Source: Streptomyces sp. QL37 (GTDB taxonomy: Bacteria; Actinomycetota; Actinomycetes; Streptomycetales; Streptomycetaceae). From it: a DNA stretch of 64,000 nucleotides. Positions 10,410 to 18,583 of this stretch are shown here, piece by piece. The translations under genes and the position numbers were made by a program. A model generated the notes under the pieces. It was given only the letters and a program-made list of their open reading frames with translations, did no database searches and had not been told where the DNA came from. The stretch spans positions 3,534,001 to 3,598,000 of the forward strand of contig NZ_PTJS01000001.1 of assembly GCF_002941025.1 (NCBI RefSeq). Reading direction: 5' to 3'. The stretch's first letter is position 1, and each line of letters starts with the position of its first letter.

Positions 10410-11401
10410 TCCTCGACGCCGTCCTGAACGGCCCCGGTCTCCCCGAGGCCCTCCGCCGCGCGGATCGCGTCCCGGTAGGCGCGGGCGGCGGCCCGCAGGG
10501 CGGCCTCCGGGTCGGTGCCGTCCTGTTCGGCCCGTACGGCGAGGGCGAGCAGCCGGTAGCCGATCCCGTCGCCCTCGGGGAGCGCGGCGTCGAGGCCCGC
10601 TCCACGGGCCCTGCTGCCGAGCTTGGCGGCCAGCGCCAGACCGGGCTGGCCGAGCGGCACCCCGTCGGTGACCGACTCGCGCTGCTTCTCGATCGCCTTC
10701 GTACGGAGCCAGTGCGCGTGGACGTCCTCCGGGGTCTCGGCGGTCTCGTCGCCGAACACGTGCGGATGACGGTGGATCAGCTTCTCGACGATCGTGGCCG
10801 CGACATCGTCGATGCCGAACGGCTCCTCCTGGTCCTCCTGCGCGATCCGGGCGTGGAAGACGACCTGGAGCAGCACGTCGCCGAGCTCCTCGCGCAGTTC
10901 CTCGCGGTCGCCGTCCTCGATGGCCTCGACCAGTTCGTACGCCTCCTCGATGGCGTACTTGGCGAGGCCCTTGTGCGTCTTCTGCGAGGTCCACGGGCAT
11001 TCGAGCCGGATCCGGTCCATGACCTGGACCAGGTCCAGGAGCCGCGCGCCGGGCAGGTCGTACGAGCCCGGCAGCAGCTCCAGGTCCGGCATCTGCACCC
11101 GGCCCGAGCCGCCGAGCCGGGCCAGGCCGTCGGTGAGCCGCTGGTCGCCCTCGCCGCCCACCAGCACCACCACGGTCCGGCCGCCCGCGCAGTCGTCCAC
11201 CAGTTCCTCGGCGGACGGCGCGGTGTGTTCCACGGCCACCCCCGCCTCCCGCAGATACGGCAGCTGCGGATGGAAGGACTCGGCGCACAGCACGCGGTCC
11301 GCCGCGTGCAGCGTCTGCCAGGCGGGCCAGGACAGCAGACCGGGGGCCACCCGGTGACTGGCGGTGAGGAGGACGATACGGCCGGGGTCTTCAGCGTTCA
11401 C
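10406..11401 (-). CDS. mazG: Nucleoside triphosphate pyrophosphohydrolase MazG with N-terminal methylase-like remnant
   Basis: House-cleaning enzyme hydrolysing (deoxy)nucleoside triphosphates to monophosphates. The 331-residue protein begins with about 110 residues resembling a truncated tetrapyrrole-methylase-like fold (IVLLTASHRVAPGL at its start), as in other long actinobacterial MazG proteins. The MazG domain follows, with RLECPWTSQKTHKGLAKY, the metal-binding EEAYELVEAIE and EELGDVLLQVVFHA. GTG 11401 is chosen because the frame upstream is low complexity. The stop overlaps the P450 start by 4 nt. Confidence 0.9.
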   Translation of the reverse strand: MNAEDPGRIVLLTASHRVAPGLLSWPAWQTLHAADRVLCAESFHPQLPYLREAGVAVEHTAPSAEELVDDCAGGRTVVVLVGGEGDQRLTDGLARLGGSGRVQMPDLELLPGSYDLPGARLLDLVQVMDRIRLECPWTSQKTHKGLAKYAIEEAYELVEAIEDGDREELREELGDVLLQVVFHARIAQEDQEEPFGIDDVAATIVEKLIHRHPHVFGDETAETPEDVHAHWLRTKAIEKQRESVTDGVPLGQPGLALAAKLGSRARGAGLDAALPEGDGIGYRLLALAVRAEQDGTDPEAALRAAARAYRDAIRAAEGLGETGAVQDGVEE

Positions 11402-11454
11402 ACCCCCGAACCTACCTCCGGTCGGGCCGGGCCCTTCCGTTCGGAGGCCCTGGG

Positions 11455-12111
11455 TCAGGCGCCGGCCTCGGGCTCCTGGCCCTGGACGGGGGTGACCTGG
11501 GTGATCCACGGGGCCTTGTAGGTGCTGAGCTGGACCTTCTGGTCGTCCCAGCTGCCGTAGCGCGGGTTGACGTCGATGTGCAGCGCCTTCGACGCCTTGG
11601 TGAGGCTCTCGCCGACCGCCTGGACCCCGGCGGGGTTCTGCAGGTCGGCGCCGAGCGCCTGGGCCAGCTTCTGGAGCTGGACCTCCTGGCGCAGACTCGC
11701 CTCGATCTGGCCGGGCGCCACCCAGCGCTGCTCCAGCATCAGGGTCCGTACGCCCTCGTCGCCGCCGGACTGCTCGGCGGCGGCGCTGCGGATCTGCTGG
11801 ATCTCCTTACGGCTGACGCCGACCCCGGCGTCCTTCGCGGCGCGGTCCAGGACCCGCCCGAAGATCAGGCCGGACAGCTTGACCCGGGTCAGCTGGCCCG
11901 ACTTCGTCACCAGTTCCTCGGACCGTTCGGAGTCCTGCTGCGCGGTGCGTACGTCGGCCGCCTCCGCCTGGACCGTGGCCACGTCGATCCGGTCGCCGCC
12001 GACCACGGCCGCGGCACCTGGATGGGCCTCACTGCCACAGGCGGTCAGGAGCGGCGCCGCGACGAGCGTTGCGGCGGTAAGGGCGAGCGCGGTGCGACGT
12101 CGGCGGTGCAA
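11455..12111 (-). CDS. Lipoprotein with SurA-like N-terminal domain
   Basis: Exported lipoprotein of 218 residues. The signal peptide ends in a lipobox LTAC at about residues 22-25, so it should be anchored to the outer face of the membrane. The body (VVGGDRIDVATVQAEAADVR onward) resembles the helical N-terminal region of SurA/PrsA-type foldases, but no parvulin domain follows. Position upstream of mazG resembles lpqU near mazG in mycobacteria, though I do not claim homology. A perfect operator-like inverted repeat lies 20 nt upstream of the start. Function unknown; chaperone-like role inferred. Confidence 0.82.
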   Translation of the reverse strand: MHRRRRTALALTAATLVAAPLLTACGSEAHPGAAAVVGGDRIDVATVQAEAADVRTAQQDSERSEELVTKSGQLTRVKLSGLIFGRVLDRAAKDAGVGVSRKEIQQIRSAAAEQSGGDEGVRTLMLEQRWVAPGQIEASLRQEVQLQKLAQALGADLQNPAGVQAVGESLTKASKALHIDVNPRYGSWDDQKVQLSTYKAPWITQVTPVQGQEPEAGA

Positions 12112-12130
12112 AGGAGCCTCCCGGGGAGAG

Positions 12131-12150
12131 TTTGTGCATCAGTGCACAAA
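12131..12150 (-). promoter_or_regulatory. Perfect inverted repeat upstream of the lipoprotein gene
   Basis: TTTGTGCA, TCAG, TGCACAAA: 8-bp arms with a 4-nt centre, 20-39 nt before the ATG at 12111. Spacing and symmetry fit a dimeric regulator. A related 12-bp palindrome with the same TTGTGCA half lies at 15367-15378. Confidence 0.55.
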
Positions 12151-12281
12151 GCCTTGCGGTGATCGATGTTAGGCAGTGGACGTGATTCGGGCCACTGCTT
12201 CGACCAACGATTTCCGGACCGGCCGGTGTGGGGTCACGGGTGAAATCCCTTCCGGCTCCACCGTCCCGGCCGTCCGCCGCC

Positions 12282-12881
12282 TCACACCGAGCCGCGTACG
12301 TCCTGGTGGTGGGTCAGTCGGCGGCGGAGCTCCGTGGGGAGCGGATGGTGCGGTCCGTAGGCGCGCTCCGTGTCGTACAGCAGGGTCTGCAACTGGGCGC
12401 GGCCCGCCGTGTGGTCGCCCATCCCGAGCAGGAGGTGGCCGATCCGGTGGCGGATGTCGAAGGCACGGCCGGGGCCGGACGACGTCACGTAGCCGTTCTC
12501 GTAGCAGGGGAGGACGGCGCGGTACTCGGCGAGCGCGGCCGCCGTCTCGCCGAGCTGCTCCAGGCACTGTGCGGCGTCGTAACGGAACTGCAGGGTCTGG
12601 GGGTCGGCGGGGCCCGCCTCGGCCGCACGGTCGTCCGCGAGGCGGCGGAGCTCCGGGAGGGCGCGGCGGTACTGGCCGTCGTCCATCAGCGTCGCGGCGT
12701 ACTGCTTGCGCAGGATCCGGACGACCGGGGAGTGTTCGCCGTGCTCCAGGGCGGCGGCCGGCAGGATCCCCCCGAGGATGTCGACGGCCTGGGTGATGCG
12801 GCCCTCCCCGAGCAGCCGTTTCACGTCGTCGACGGCCTGTGCCACGTCGGGCCGGGCCGGCGGCGTCCGGGGCGGGGGGGC
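12282..12881 (-). pseudogene. Detached C-terminal TPR part of the Ser/Thr kinase
   Basis: Minus-strand coding sequence with no start signal of its own; the first ATG-like codon in frame is at 12845. It encodes a Pro-rich linker, then helical TPR-like repeats from AQAVDDVKRLLGEGRITQAVD to LRRRLTHHQDVRG. This is what would normally follow the kinase domain encoded at 13.8-14.66 kb, but an inverted copy of kinase sequence begins at 12882 and breaks the frame. Segments of this fragment (around 12453-12562 and 12633-12777) recur inside the fold-back. Confidence 0.75.
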
Positions 12882-13535
12882 CCCTGACGGTGCTCGACCT
12901 GGGCATCGCCTCCGTCATGGACACCGACACCACCCGGCTGACACACACCGGCTCACCGATCGGCTCGCCGGCCTACATGGCCCCCGAACAGGCGATGGGC
13001 GGCGCCGTCGGCCCGTACACCGACCTCTACGCCCTCGGTGTGCTCCTGCACGAACTCCTCAGCGGCGACGTGCCGTTCGCCGGCTCCACCGCCCTCGGCG
13101 TCCTGCACCGCCACCTCTACGAGCCCCCGCTCCCGGTCAGGCACATCCGGCCCGAGGTCCCCGAGGCGCTCGAAGCGCTCGTCCTGCGGCTGCTCTCCAA
13201 GGACCCGCAGGACCGCCCCGCATCCGCCCAGGAGGTCTACGAGTCCCTGCGGCCCCTGCTGTTCCGTTCCGACGCCGCACGGTCCCTGGCGCAGCTCGGC
13301 GAGACGGCGGCCGCGCTCGCCGAGTACCGCGCCGTCCTCCCCTGCTACGAGAACGGCTACGTGACGTCGTCCGGCCCCGGCCGTGCCTTCGACATCCTCG
13401 GGGGGATCCTGCCGGCCGCCGCCCTGGAGCACGGCGAACACTCCCCGGTCGTCCGGATCCTGCGCAAGCAGTACGCCGCGACGCTGATGGACGACGGCCA
13501 GTACCGCCGCGCCCTCCCGGAGCTCCGCCGCCTCG
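12882..13535 (+). repeat. Left arm of 1.32-kb fold-back palindrome (inverted kinase copy)
   Basis: This 654-bp arm is the reverse complement of 13552-14205; the coordinate sum is 27087 at both ends, so there is no net insertion or deletion. The unpaired centre is 13536-13551 (16 nt). Read on the plus strand, it encodes kinase residues from LTVLDLG onward, then scrambled TPR segments. It has no start codon or ribosome site of its own. Confidence 0.9.
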
Positions 13536-14662
13536 CGGACGACCGTGCGGCCGAGGCGGCGGAGCTCCGGGAGGGCGCGGCGGTACTGGCCGTCGTCCAT
13601 CAGCGTCGCGGCGTACTGCTTGCGCAGGATCCGGACGACCGGGGAGTGTTCGCCGTGCTCCAGGGCGGCGGCCGGCAGGATCCCCCCGAGGATGTCGAAG
13701 GCACGGCCGGGGCCGGACGACGTCACGTAGCCGTTCTCGTAGCAGGGGAGGACGGCGCGGTACTCGGCGAGCGCGGCCGCCGTCTCGCCGAGCTGCGCCA
13801 GGGACCGTGCGGCGTCGGAACGGAACAGCAGGGGCCGCAGGGACTCGTAGACCTCCTGGGCGGATGCGGGGCGGTCCTGCGGGTCCTTGGAGAGCAGCCG
13901 CAGGACGAGCGCTTCGAGCGCCTCGGGGACCTCGGGCCGGATGTGCCTGACCGGGAGCGGGGGCTCGTAGAGGTGGCGGTGCAGGACGCCGAGGGCGGTG
14001 GAGCCGGCGAACGGCACGTCGCCGCTGAGGAGTTCGTGCAGGAGCACACCGAGGGCGTAGAGGTCGGTGTACGGGCCGACGGCGCCGCCCATCGCCTGTT
14101 CGGGGGCCATGTAGGCCGGCGAGCCGATCGGTGAGCCGGTGTGTGTCAGCCGGGTGGTGTCGGTGTCCATGACGGAGGCGATGCCCAGGTCGAGCACCGT
14201 CAGGGTGCCGTCGGGCTTCACCATCGCGTTACGGGGCTTGAGGTCGCGGTGGACGATCGGCACGGCGTGCACCGCGGAGAGCACGGCGCACAGCTGGGCG
14301 GCGATCGCCACGGCCCAGGGCCACGGGTAGGGGTCGTGCTCGGCGAGGTGGTCGGCGAGGTCGGCGCCCTCGACGTACTGCATGACGAGGAAGAGGTCGT
14401 CGCCGTCGCTGCCCGCGTCATGGACGGTGACGAGACCGGGGTGGTCGACCTGCGCGGTGACCCGGCACTCCCGGACGAACCTGCGGCGCAGATCGTCGGC
14501 GGCCTCGCTGCCGGTGGGTCCGGCCACGCGGTCGGGGCGCAGGAGCTTCACCGCGACCCTGCGGTCGAGGCGCTGGTCGTACGCCGTCCAGACCTGGCCC
14601 ATGCCGCCCTGGCCGAGAATCGTCGCCAGCTGGTAACGACCGGCGATGACGCGTCCGTTCAC
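12953..14662 (-). CDS. Ser/Thr protein kinase (PknB-type), C-terminus replaced by fold-back sequence
   Basis: Cytoplasmic Hanks-type kinase. The catalytic domain is complete. It has the Gly loop GQGGMGQV at residues 17-24, the lysine in VAVK (residue 39), HRDLKPRN near 140, DLG in place of DFG, and the APE motif in AYMAPEQ. Residues up to about 285 look authentic. Residues about 286-370 are scrambled TPR-like segments. Residues 371-569 come from reading the palindrome's other strand and are not natural kinase sequence. No transmembrane span is seen. The GTG start at 14662 overlaps the upstream gene's stop (GTGA). A functional kinase domain with a nonsense tail, or a sequencing chimera, are both possible. 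Confidence 0.75.
   Translation of the reverse strand: MNGRVIAGRYQLATILGQGGMGQVWTAYDQRLDRRVAVKLLRPDRVAGPTGSEAADDLRRRFVRECRVTAQVDHPGLVTVHDAGSDGDDLFLVMQYVEGADLADHLAEHDPYPWPWAVAIAAQLCAVLSAVHAVPIVHRDLKPRNAMVKPDGTLTVLDLGIASVMDTDTTRLTHTGSPIGSPAYMAPEQAMGGAVGPYTDLYALGVLLHELLSGDVPFAGSTALGVLHRHLYEPPLPVRHIRPEVPEALEALVLRLLSKDPQDRPASAQEVYESLRPLLFRSDAARSLAQLGETAAALAEYRAVLPCYENGYVTSSGPGRAFDILGGILPAAALEHGEHSPVVRILRKQYAATLMDDGQYRRALPELRRLGRTVVREAAELREGAAVLAVVHQRRGVLLAQDPDDRGVFAVLQGGGRQDPPEDVEGTAGAGRRHVAVLVAGEDGAVLGERGRRLAELRQGPCGVGTEQQGPQGLVDLLGGCGAVLRVLGEQPQDERFERLGDLGPDVPDRERGLVEVAVQDAEGGGAGERHVAAEEFVQEHTEGVEVGVRADGAAHRLFGGHVGRRADR
13552..14205 (-). repeat. Right arm of the 1.32-kb fold-back palindrome
   Basis: Mirror of 12882-13535. 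In the sense (minus) direction it holds the second half of the kinase domain. It then jumps, at a homeologous stretch near 13800, to the TPR segment that starts GETAAALAEYRAV. Near 13692 it jumps back, through the 9 bases GGATGTCGA on the plus strand, to the earlier TPR segment LGGILPAAALEHG. It then folds back at a short inverted repeat (CCTCG/CGAGG). Confidence 0.9.
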
Positions 14663-15294
14663 CGGCCGCCGCCCTCCTTGCGGAGGTAGTCGCTCAGCTC
14701 GTCGAGCTCGGCGCGCACCTGGTCGAGGCGCTGGGGGGCCGCGGGCCTCGGCGTGTCGGACGGTGCGGCGGGAACGGGCGGCGTGGGGCTCCGGCGCGGG
14801 GCGGGCGGGTAGCCGTACGCAGGGGAGGCCGGGGCCTGCCGCGGTCCGGATCCGGCGGACGGGAACGAGGGTGCTCCCGGGTGCGGGGCGCCGTACGGAG
14901 CGGGGTGGAAGACCTGGGGCGGGCCGGCGGGCGGGCCGCCGTACGGACCGAAGTGCCGTATGTCCGCGTACAGGTAGTAGGTGACCGTGCCGACGAAGAC
15001 CACGAACATCCAGGACAGGGTGATGATCGCCTGCCCGTCCGTCATCACCTCCTCTTCCTCGGGCAACATCCCGAGGTACACGATGAGTCCGGCGTTCAGG
15101 GCCAGCACGAGGCCGAACAGCCACCAGTCGCGCTGCCTACGGGTGACGATCGCCAGTCGCAGCATGGCCGCCCAGGCGAGGAGTCCGCAGCTCAGCAGGG
15201 CGAGCGCCACGAAGACCACGCGCAGCGTGACGAGCGCGGCCGAGGACGGAGAACGCTTCGGCTGCTGCTCCGGCGGATAGCCGTAGCCGTGCAT
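14659..15294 (-). CDS. Small membrane protein with Pro-rich C-terminus
   Basis: A 211-residue protein of unknown function. It has three or four predicted membrane spans: around residues 19-45 (VVFVALALLSCGLLAWAAML), 55-75 (WWLFGLVLALNAGLIVYLG) and 88-108 (IITLSWMFVVFVGTVTYYLY). A long Pro/Gly/Ala-rich cytoplasmic stretch follows, and a short helix (LDQVRAELDELSDYLRKE) ends it. ATG 15294 has GGGAG eight bases upstream. Its stop overlaps the kinase start, so it may be a membrane partner or substrate of that kinase; this is inference from coupling. Confidence 0.75.
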   Translation of the reverse strand: MHGYGYPPEQQPKRSPSSAALVTLRVVFVALALLSCGLLAWAAMLRLAIVTRRQRDWWLFGLVLALNAGLIVYLGMLPEEEEVMTDGQAIITLSWMFVVFVGTVTYYLYADIRHFGPYGGPPAGPPQVFHPAPYGAPHPGAPSFPSAGSGPRQAPASPAYGYPPAPRRSPTPPVPAAPSDTPRPAAPQRLDQVRAELDELSDYLRKEGGGR

Positions 15295-15366
15295 GTGCTG
15301 CTCCCGGAGGGGGTGGGGCGGACGTGTGCAGTGAGCGTATACACCGACACGGACAAGCCGTCCCTG

Positions 15367-15378
15367 GTTGTGCACAAC
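15367..15378. promoter_or_regulatory. 12-bp perfect palindrome upstream of the membrane protein gene
   Basis: GTTGTGCACAAC, followed at once by another half TTGTGC. The half-site TTGTGCA is the same as in the inverted repeat at 12131-12150. It lies about 75 nt upstream of the ATG at 15294 and just past the stop of the converging-side methylase gene. Confidence 0.5.
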
Positions 15379-15392
15379 CGTTGTGCTTCACG

Positions 15393-17498
15393 TCACTCCG
15401 GAGCGACCGAGCCGTCCGTGAGCCCGTCGTACATCCCCTGCACCAGTTGCCCGCCGAGGCGGCCCGCCGTGCGCAGCGCCTCCTCGAACGCGGCGAGGGC
15501 GCTGAACCGCGCACCGTACGCGCGCTGTTCGGCCAGTGGCAGGCGCGGCACCTGGAGACGGCGGGCGTCGAGCCGGGTCGCGGTGGAGGCGTAGCTGCTC
15601 GCCTGCCGGTTGTTGGCGGTGCCGCGCAGGAAGCCGGCGAGGAACCAGGGGTCCAGGGCCGCCGGATCGGGGCGCAGGAGCTGGAGGTTGCGGCCGAGCG
15701 CGGCCCCGGCGGTCGCGTCGTCGACGACCCTGGCGACCGCTCCTCCGCCGAGTACGGGCACGACGACGTCTCCCGGTTCCAGCAGGAGCGGCTCGTCCTC
15801 CGGGGACGCGGCAGGCGTGGAGGGCGTACCGCTGGGGGCCGTCCCGGAGAGGACGTCGTGTTCGGTGAGGACCGGAACGGTGCCGCCGGCGGCACCGGAG
15901 CCGGTCCGCAGGTACAGGGCGCCCGCGCGGGCCAGTTCGCCGACCGTGGTGAGGGGCCGCCGGGCGGGTTCGCAGGGGACGGCGGGTGGCGGCGTGAGCC
16001 GGGCGGTCAGCTTCAGGGTGTCGTCCAGGCGTTCCCGTACGCGCACGAGTTCCGCCGCACCGCCGCCGGCGGCCGGGGGCGGCAGATGGCGGGCGGGGGC
16101 CAGGTCCACGTCGTCGTCGAGGAGTTCGATGACGGGAACGGCCCGGCTGGTGCCGGGGCGTTCCTCGACGGGGTCACGGCGCCCCGGCACGTCGAAGGGA
16201 GTCCACGCGTCGAGTACCGCGGCGCGCACAGCGGGCCAGTCCAGCCGGTCACGGCCGGACGGCGCACCGGCGGTCTCCGGCTCCGCCGCGTCGACGACGA
16301 GGAGTTCGGGGGCGGGAGGCTGCTCGGCGCCCGGCTTGCGGAGGACCCAGACGTGGAGGGGGATGCCGTACGGGGGTGCGGCGCCCGCCGGGAGCGCGAT
16401 GACGGCGCGGAGGGCTCCGCGGCGGAGCAGGTCGGCGCGGATGCGGCGCCCCGAACGGCGGGAGGCCGCGGCCGGGGGCATGAGGACCACGGCGGTGCCG
16501 CCCTCACGGAGATGGGCGAGGGCGTGCTGGACCCAGGCGAGTTCGGACTCGGTGCGGGCGGGGAAGCCGTACTCCCAGCGGGGGTCGTAGGCCAGTTCGT
16601 CGTGGCCCCAGTTGCGCTCGTTGAACGGCGGGTGGCAGAGCACCGCGTCCACGGCGAGACCGGGGAACGCGTCGGCGCGCAGGGTGTCGCCGGTCCGTAC
16701 GGCGAGCGCGGGTCCGGCGGTCCTGTTCCCCGCGTGGAGGGCCAGCCGGAGCGCGGTGAGCGCCGCCAGGTCGGGATCGGCCTCCTGTGCGTAGAGCGCC
16801 GTGGGCCGGCCGACGGCGCACAGCAGGGCGCCGGTTCCGGCGGCGGGGTCGAGGACCGTGCGGGAGCTCTTCCCGCCACTCCGCCGGGCGGCGTCCCCGG
16901 CAGGCTTCGCGAGGTCGGCCATCAGCTCGGCGAGGCCGGGGGGCGTGAGGGTGTACTGCCGCGGGTTGGCGTCCAGTTGGCGGCCGAAGAGGAAGTCGAA
17001 GGCCTGCCGGGCGCCGGTCTCCGCCGCCAGTCCGGCCGCGGCGCGCAGCAGGGGTACGGACGGCAGGAGGGCGTCCGCCGTGGGTGTGGGGACCGTCCGC
17101 CCCTCTCCGAAGCGGTCGGCGAGCACGTGGTCCAGGGCTGATGGCAGCACGCCTGCCATCCGGGCGTCGGAGACGGCGGTGATCTCCAGCCAGGCGGTGG
17201 GCCTGTCCCGGACGAGCAGGAGGGCGCACCCCGTGTGGACGAGCGCGGTCACGGCGCCGCCGGGGTGGCCCGCCAGCTGCTGCCAGACCCGCTCGCGCAG
17301 CGGTACCTCGGCGAGTTTTCCCTGGTCGCGCAGCCACTGTTCGACCTCGCTCAGCGCGAAGGAGGGGCTGGCCTCGGTGCCACCGACGGGCTTCGGGAAA
17401 CCCGCGTGCCGGCGGCGCCAGTTGCTGACGGCCGCGCGGCCCACGCCCGCGAGCCTCGCGATTCCGGCCGCGGTCACCTCGGTCGAGTCATCCGGCAC
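15393..17498 (-). CDS. Solitary HTH + N6-adenine methylase-like protein with specificity-type C-terminus
   Basis: About 701 residues. An N-terminal helix-turn-helix (TAAGIARLAGVGRAAVSNWRRR) resembles an excisionase/MerR fold. A SAM-binding motif DPAAGTGALLCAV lies near residue 215, and a motif IV position reads HPPF (usual N/D-PP-Y/F) in VDAVLCHPPFNE. The C-terminal third resembles an HsdS recognition domain (EPGDVVVPVLGGGAVARVVDD, then LAEQRAYGARFSALAAFEEAL). No restriction subunit is nearby. GTG 17498 has CGGGAG upstream; an earlier in-frame GTG at 17564 is possible. It may be a regulator or an orphan methylase, perhaps catalytically altered because of the His in HPPF. Confidence 0.75.
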   Translation of the reverse strand: MPDDSTEVTAAGIARLAGVGRAAVSNWRRRHAGFPKPVGGTEASPSFALSEVEQWLRDQGKLAEVPLRERVWQQLAGHPGGAVTALVHTGCALLLVRDRPTAWLEITAVSDARMAGVLPSALDHVLADRFGEGRTVPTPTADALLPSVPLLRAAAGLAAETGARQAFDFLFGRQLDANPRQYTLTPPGLAELMADLAKPAGDAARRSGGKSSRTVLDPAAGTGALLCAVGRPTALYAQEADPDLAALTALRLALHAGNRTAGPALAVRTGDTLRADAFPGLAVDAVLCHPPFNERNWGHDELAYDPRWEYGFPARTESELAWVQHALAHLREGGTAVVLMPPAAASRRSGRRIRADLLRRGALRAVIALPAGAAPPYGIPLHVWVLRKPGAEQPPAPELLVVDAAEPETAGAPSGRDRLDWPAVRAAVLDAWTPFDVPGRRDPVEERPGTSRAVPVIELLDDDVDLAPARHLPPPAAGGGAAELVRVRERLDDTLKLTARLTPPPAVPCEPARRPLTTVGELARAGALYLRTGSGAAGGTVPVLTEHDVLSGTAPSGTPSTPAASPEDEPLLLEPGDVVVPVLGGGAVARVVDDATAGAALGRNLQLLRPDPAALDPWFLAGFLRGTANNRQASSYASTATRLDARRLQVPRLPLAEQRAYGARFSALAAFEEALRTAGRLGGQLVQGMYDGLTDGSVAPE

Positions 17499-17578
17499 TG
17501 GCCTGTCTCCCGTTCCGCGCACGTCGGTGTCCCTGCTGTGTGTGGGTGAGTGTACCGATACCACCGAGCCAACAGTTC

Positions 17579-17622
17579 ACACGAGTTATCGTGTTGACTC
17601 GGTTCACAGCGAATGCTCTTAT
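17579..17622 (+). promoter_or_regulatory. Promoter with overlapping inverted repeat for the DUF4190 gene
   Basis: TTGACT at 17594-17599 and TCTTAT at 17617-17622 with 17-nt spacing make a plausible -35/-10 pair about 65 nt before the ATG at 17689. The inverted repeat ACACGA-GTTA-TCGTGT (17579-17594) abuts the -35 and could be an operator. Confidence 0.45.
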
Positions 17623-17688
17623 TGACCCGCCGCACACCAATGCGGTCGATCCGCTCACAGTCCCCGTTTCCATCGGAAGGGCACAGCC

Positions 17689-18510
17689 ATGTCCCAGTAC
17701 ACGCAGCCGCAGCAGCCGTACGCCCCCGCTCAGACGCCGGGCACGCGCCCCGCCCGCAACGGCCTGGGCATCGCCGCCCTGGTGCTGGGCATCATCGGGA
17801 CGGTCTCCGGGCTGATCCCGTTCTTCTTCTGGCTCGCGGGGATCCTCGGCCTGATCGCCCTGATCCTGGGCCTCGCCGGACGGGGCCGCGCCAAGCGCGG
17901 AGAGGCCACCAACAAGGGCGCCACGACGTTCGGCGCGGTCCTCGGCCTCGTCTCGCTGATCCTGTCGGTCGTCGGAGCGGTCCTGACGTTCAAGGCCGTG
18001 GACGATGTGGTGACCGACATCAACAAGGCGGTCGAGGAGAGTTCGGCATCCGCGAAGCCGGCCGCCGGCGGAGCGGCGGCCGGTGACGGAGGGACTGCCG
18101 GCGGCACCGAGGGCAAGGCCGACATCCTGGAACAGGGGGACTCCGCGGCGTACGACGACGGCCTGGAGATCACCGTGAACGCCCCGGCCCCGTACACGGC
18201 CGACGAGTTCGCGATCGGTCACACCAAGGGCAACAGTGCCTGGACGGTCTCGGTCGTCATCGAGAACAAGGGCAAGGAGAAGTTCGACGCGGCGCTCGTC
18301 AGCGTCGACGCCCGGGCCGGCGAGGACGGTGTGAACGCCGAGCAGATCTTCGACGGCAAGGTCGGCGAGGGCTTCAGCGGCACCGTCCTGCCGGGCAGGA
18401 GGATCACGGCGAAGTACGCCTTCGACGCCCCGGCCGACGCCAAGAACCTGACCGTCGAGGTCGGTCCCGGCTTCGAGTGGGACGCGAGTCAGTGGGAGCT
18501 GAAGCTCTGA
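17689..18510 (+). CDS. DUF4190/DUF4352-type membrane-anchored protein
   Basis: A 273-residue protein of unknown function. A Gln/Pro-rich N-terminus is followed by two hydrophobic spans (about residues 25-62 and 82-105) with the GLGIAALVLGIIG pattern of DUF4190. A short Ala/Gly linker leads to an extracellular beta-rich domain like DUF4352 (WTVSVVIENKGKEKFDAALVSVDARAG, then GRRITAKYAFDAP). Such proteins are common in Streptomyces surface proteomes. It is divergent from the methylase-like gene. Confidence 0.8.
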   Translation: MSQYTQPQQPYAPAQTPGTRPARNGLGIAALVLGIIGTVSGLIPFFFWLAGILGLIALILGLAGRGRAKRGEATNKGATTFGAVLGLVSLILSVVGAVLTFKAVDDVVTDINKAVEESSASAKPAAGGAAAGDGGTAGGTEGKADILEQGDSAAYDDGLEITVNAPAPYTADEFAIGHTKGNSAWTVSVVIENKGKEKFDAALVSVDARAGEDGVNAEQIFDGKVGEGFSGTVLPGRRITAKYAFDAPADAKNLTVEVGPGFEWDASQWELKL

Positions 18511-18544
18511 CGGGCGCAGAACGCCCGCCCGCGCGGCACCCTCG

Positions 18545-18576
18545 GGGCCGGCCACCCCTCGCGGGAGGGCCGGCCC
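18545..18576. terminator. Bidirectional hairpin terminator
   Basis: GGGCCGGCC (18545-18553) pairs with GGCCGGCCC (18568-18576), between two converging genes. Confidence 0.7.
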
Positions 18577-18583
18577 GGCGGCC

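Noticed and set aside
12839..14134. Plus-strand 431-codon reading frame with kinase sequence
   Set aside because: It is a by-product of the fold-back palindrome. It has no start signal and runs from inverted kinase sequence into antisense sequence.
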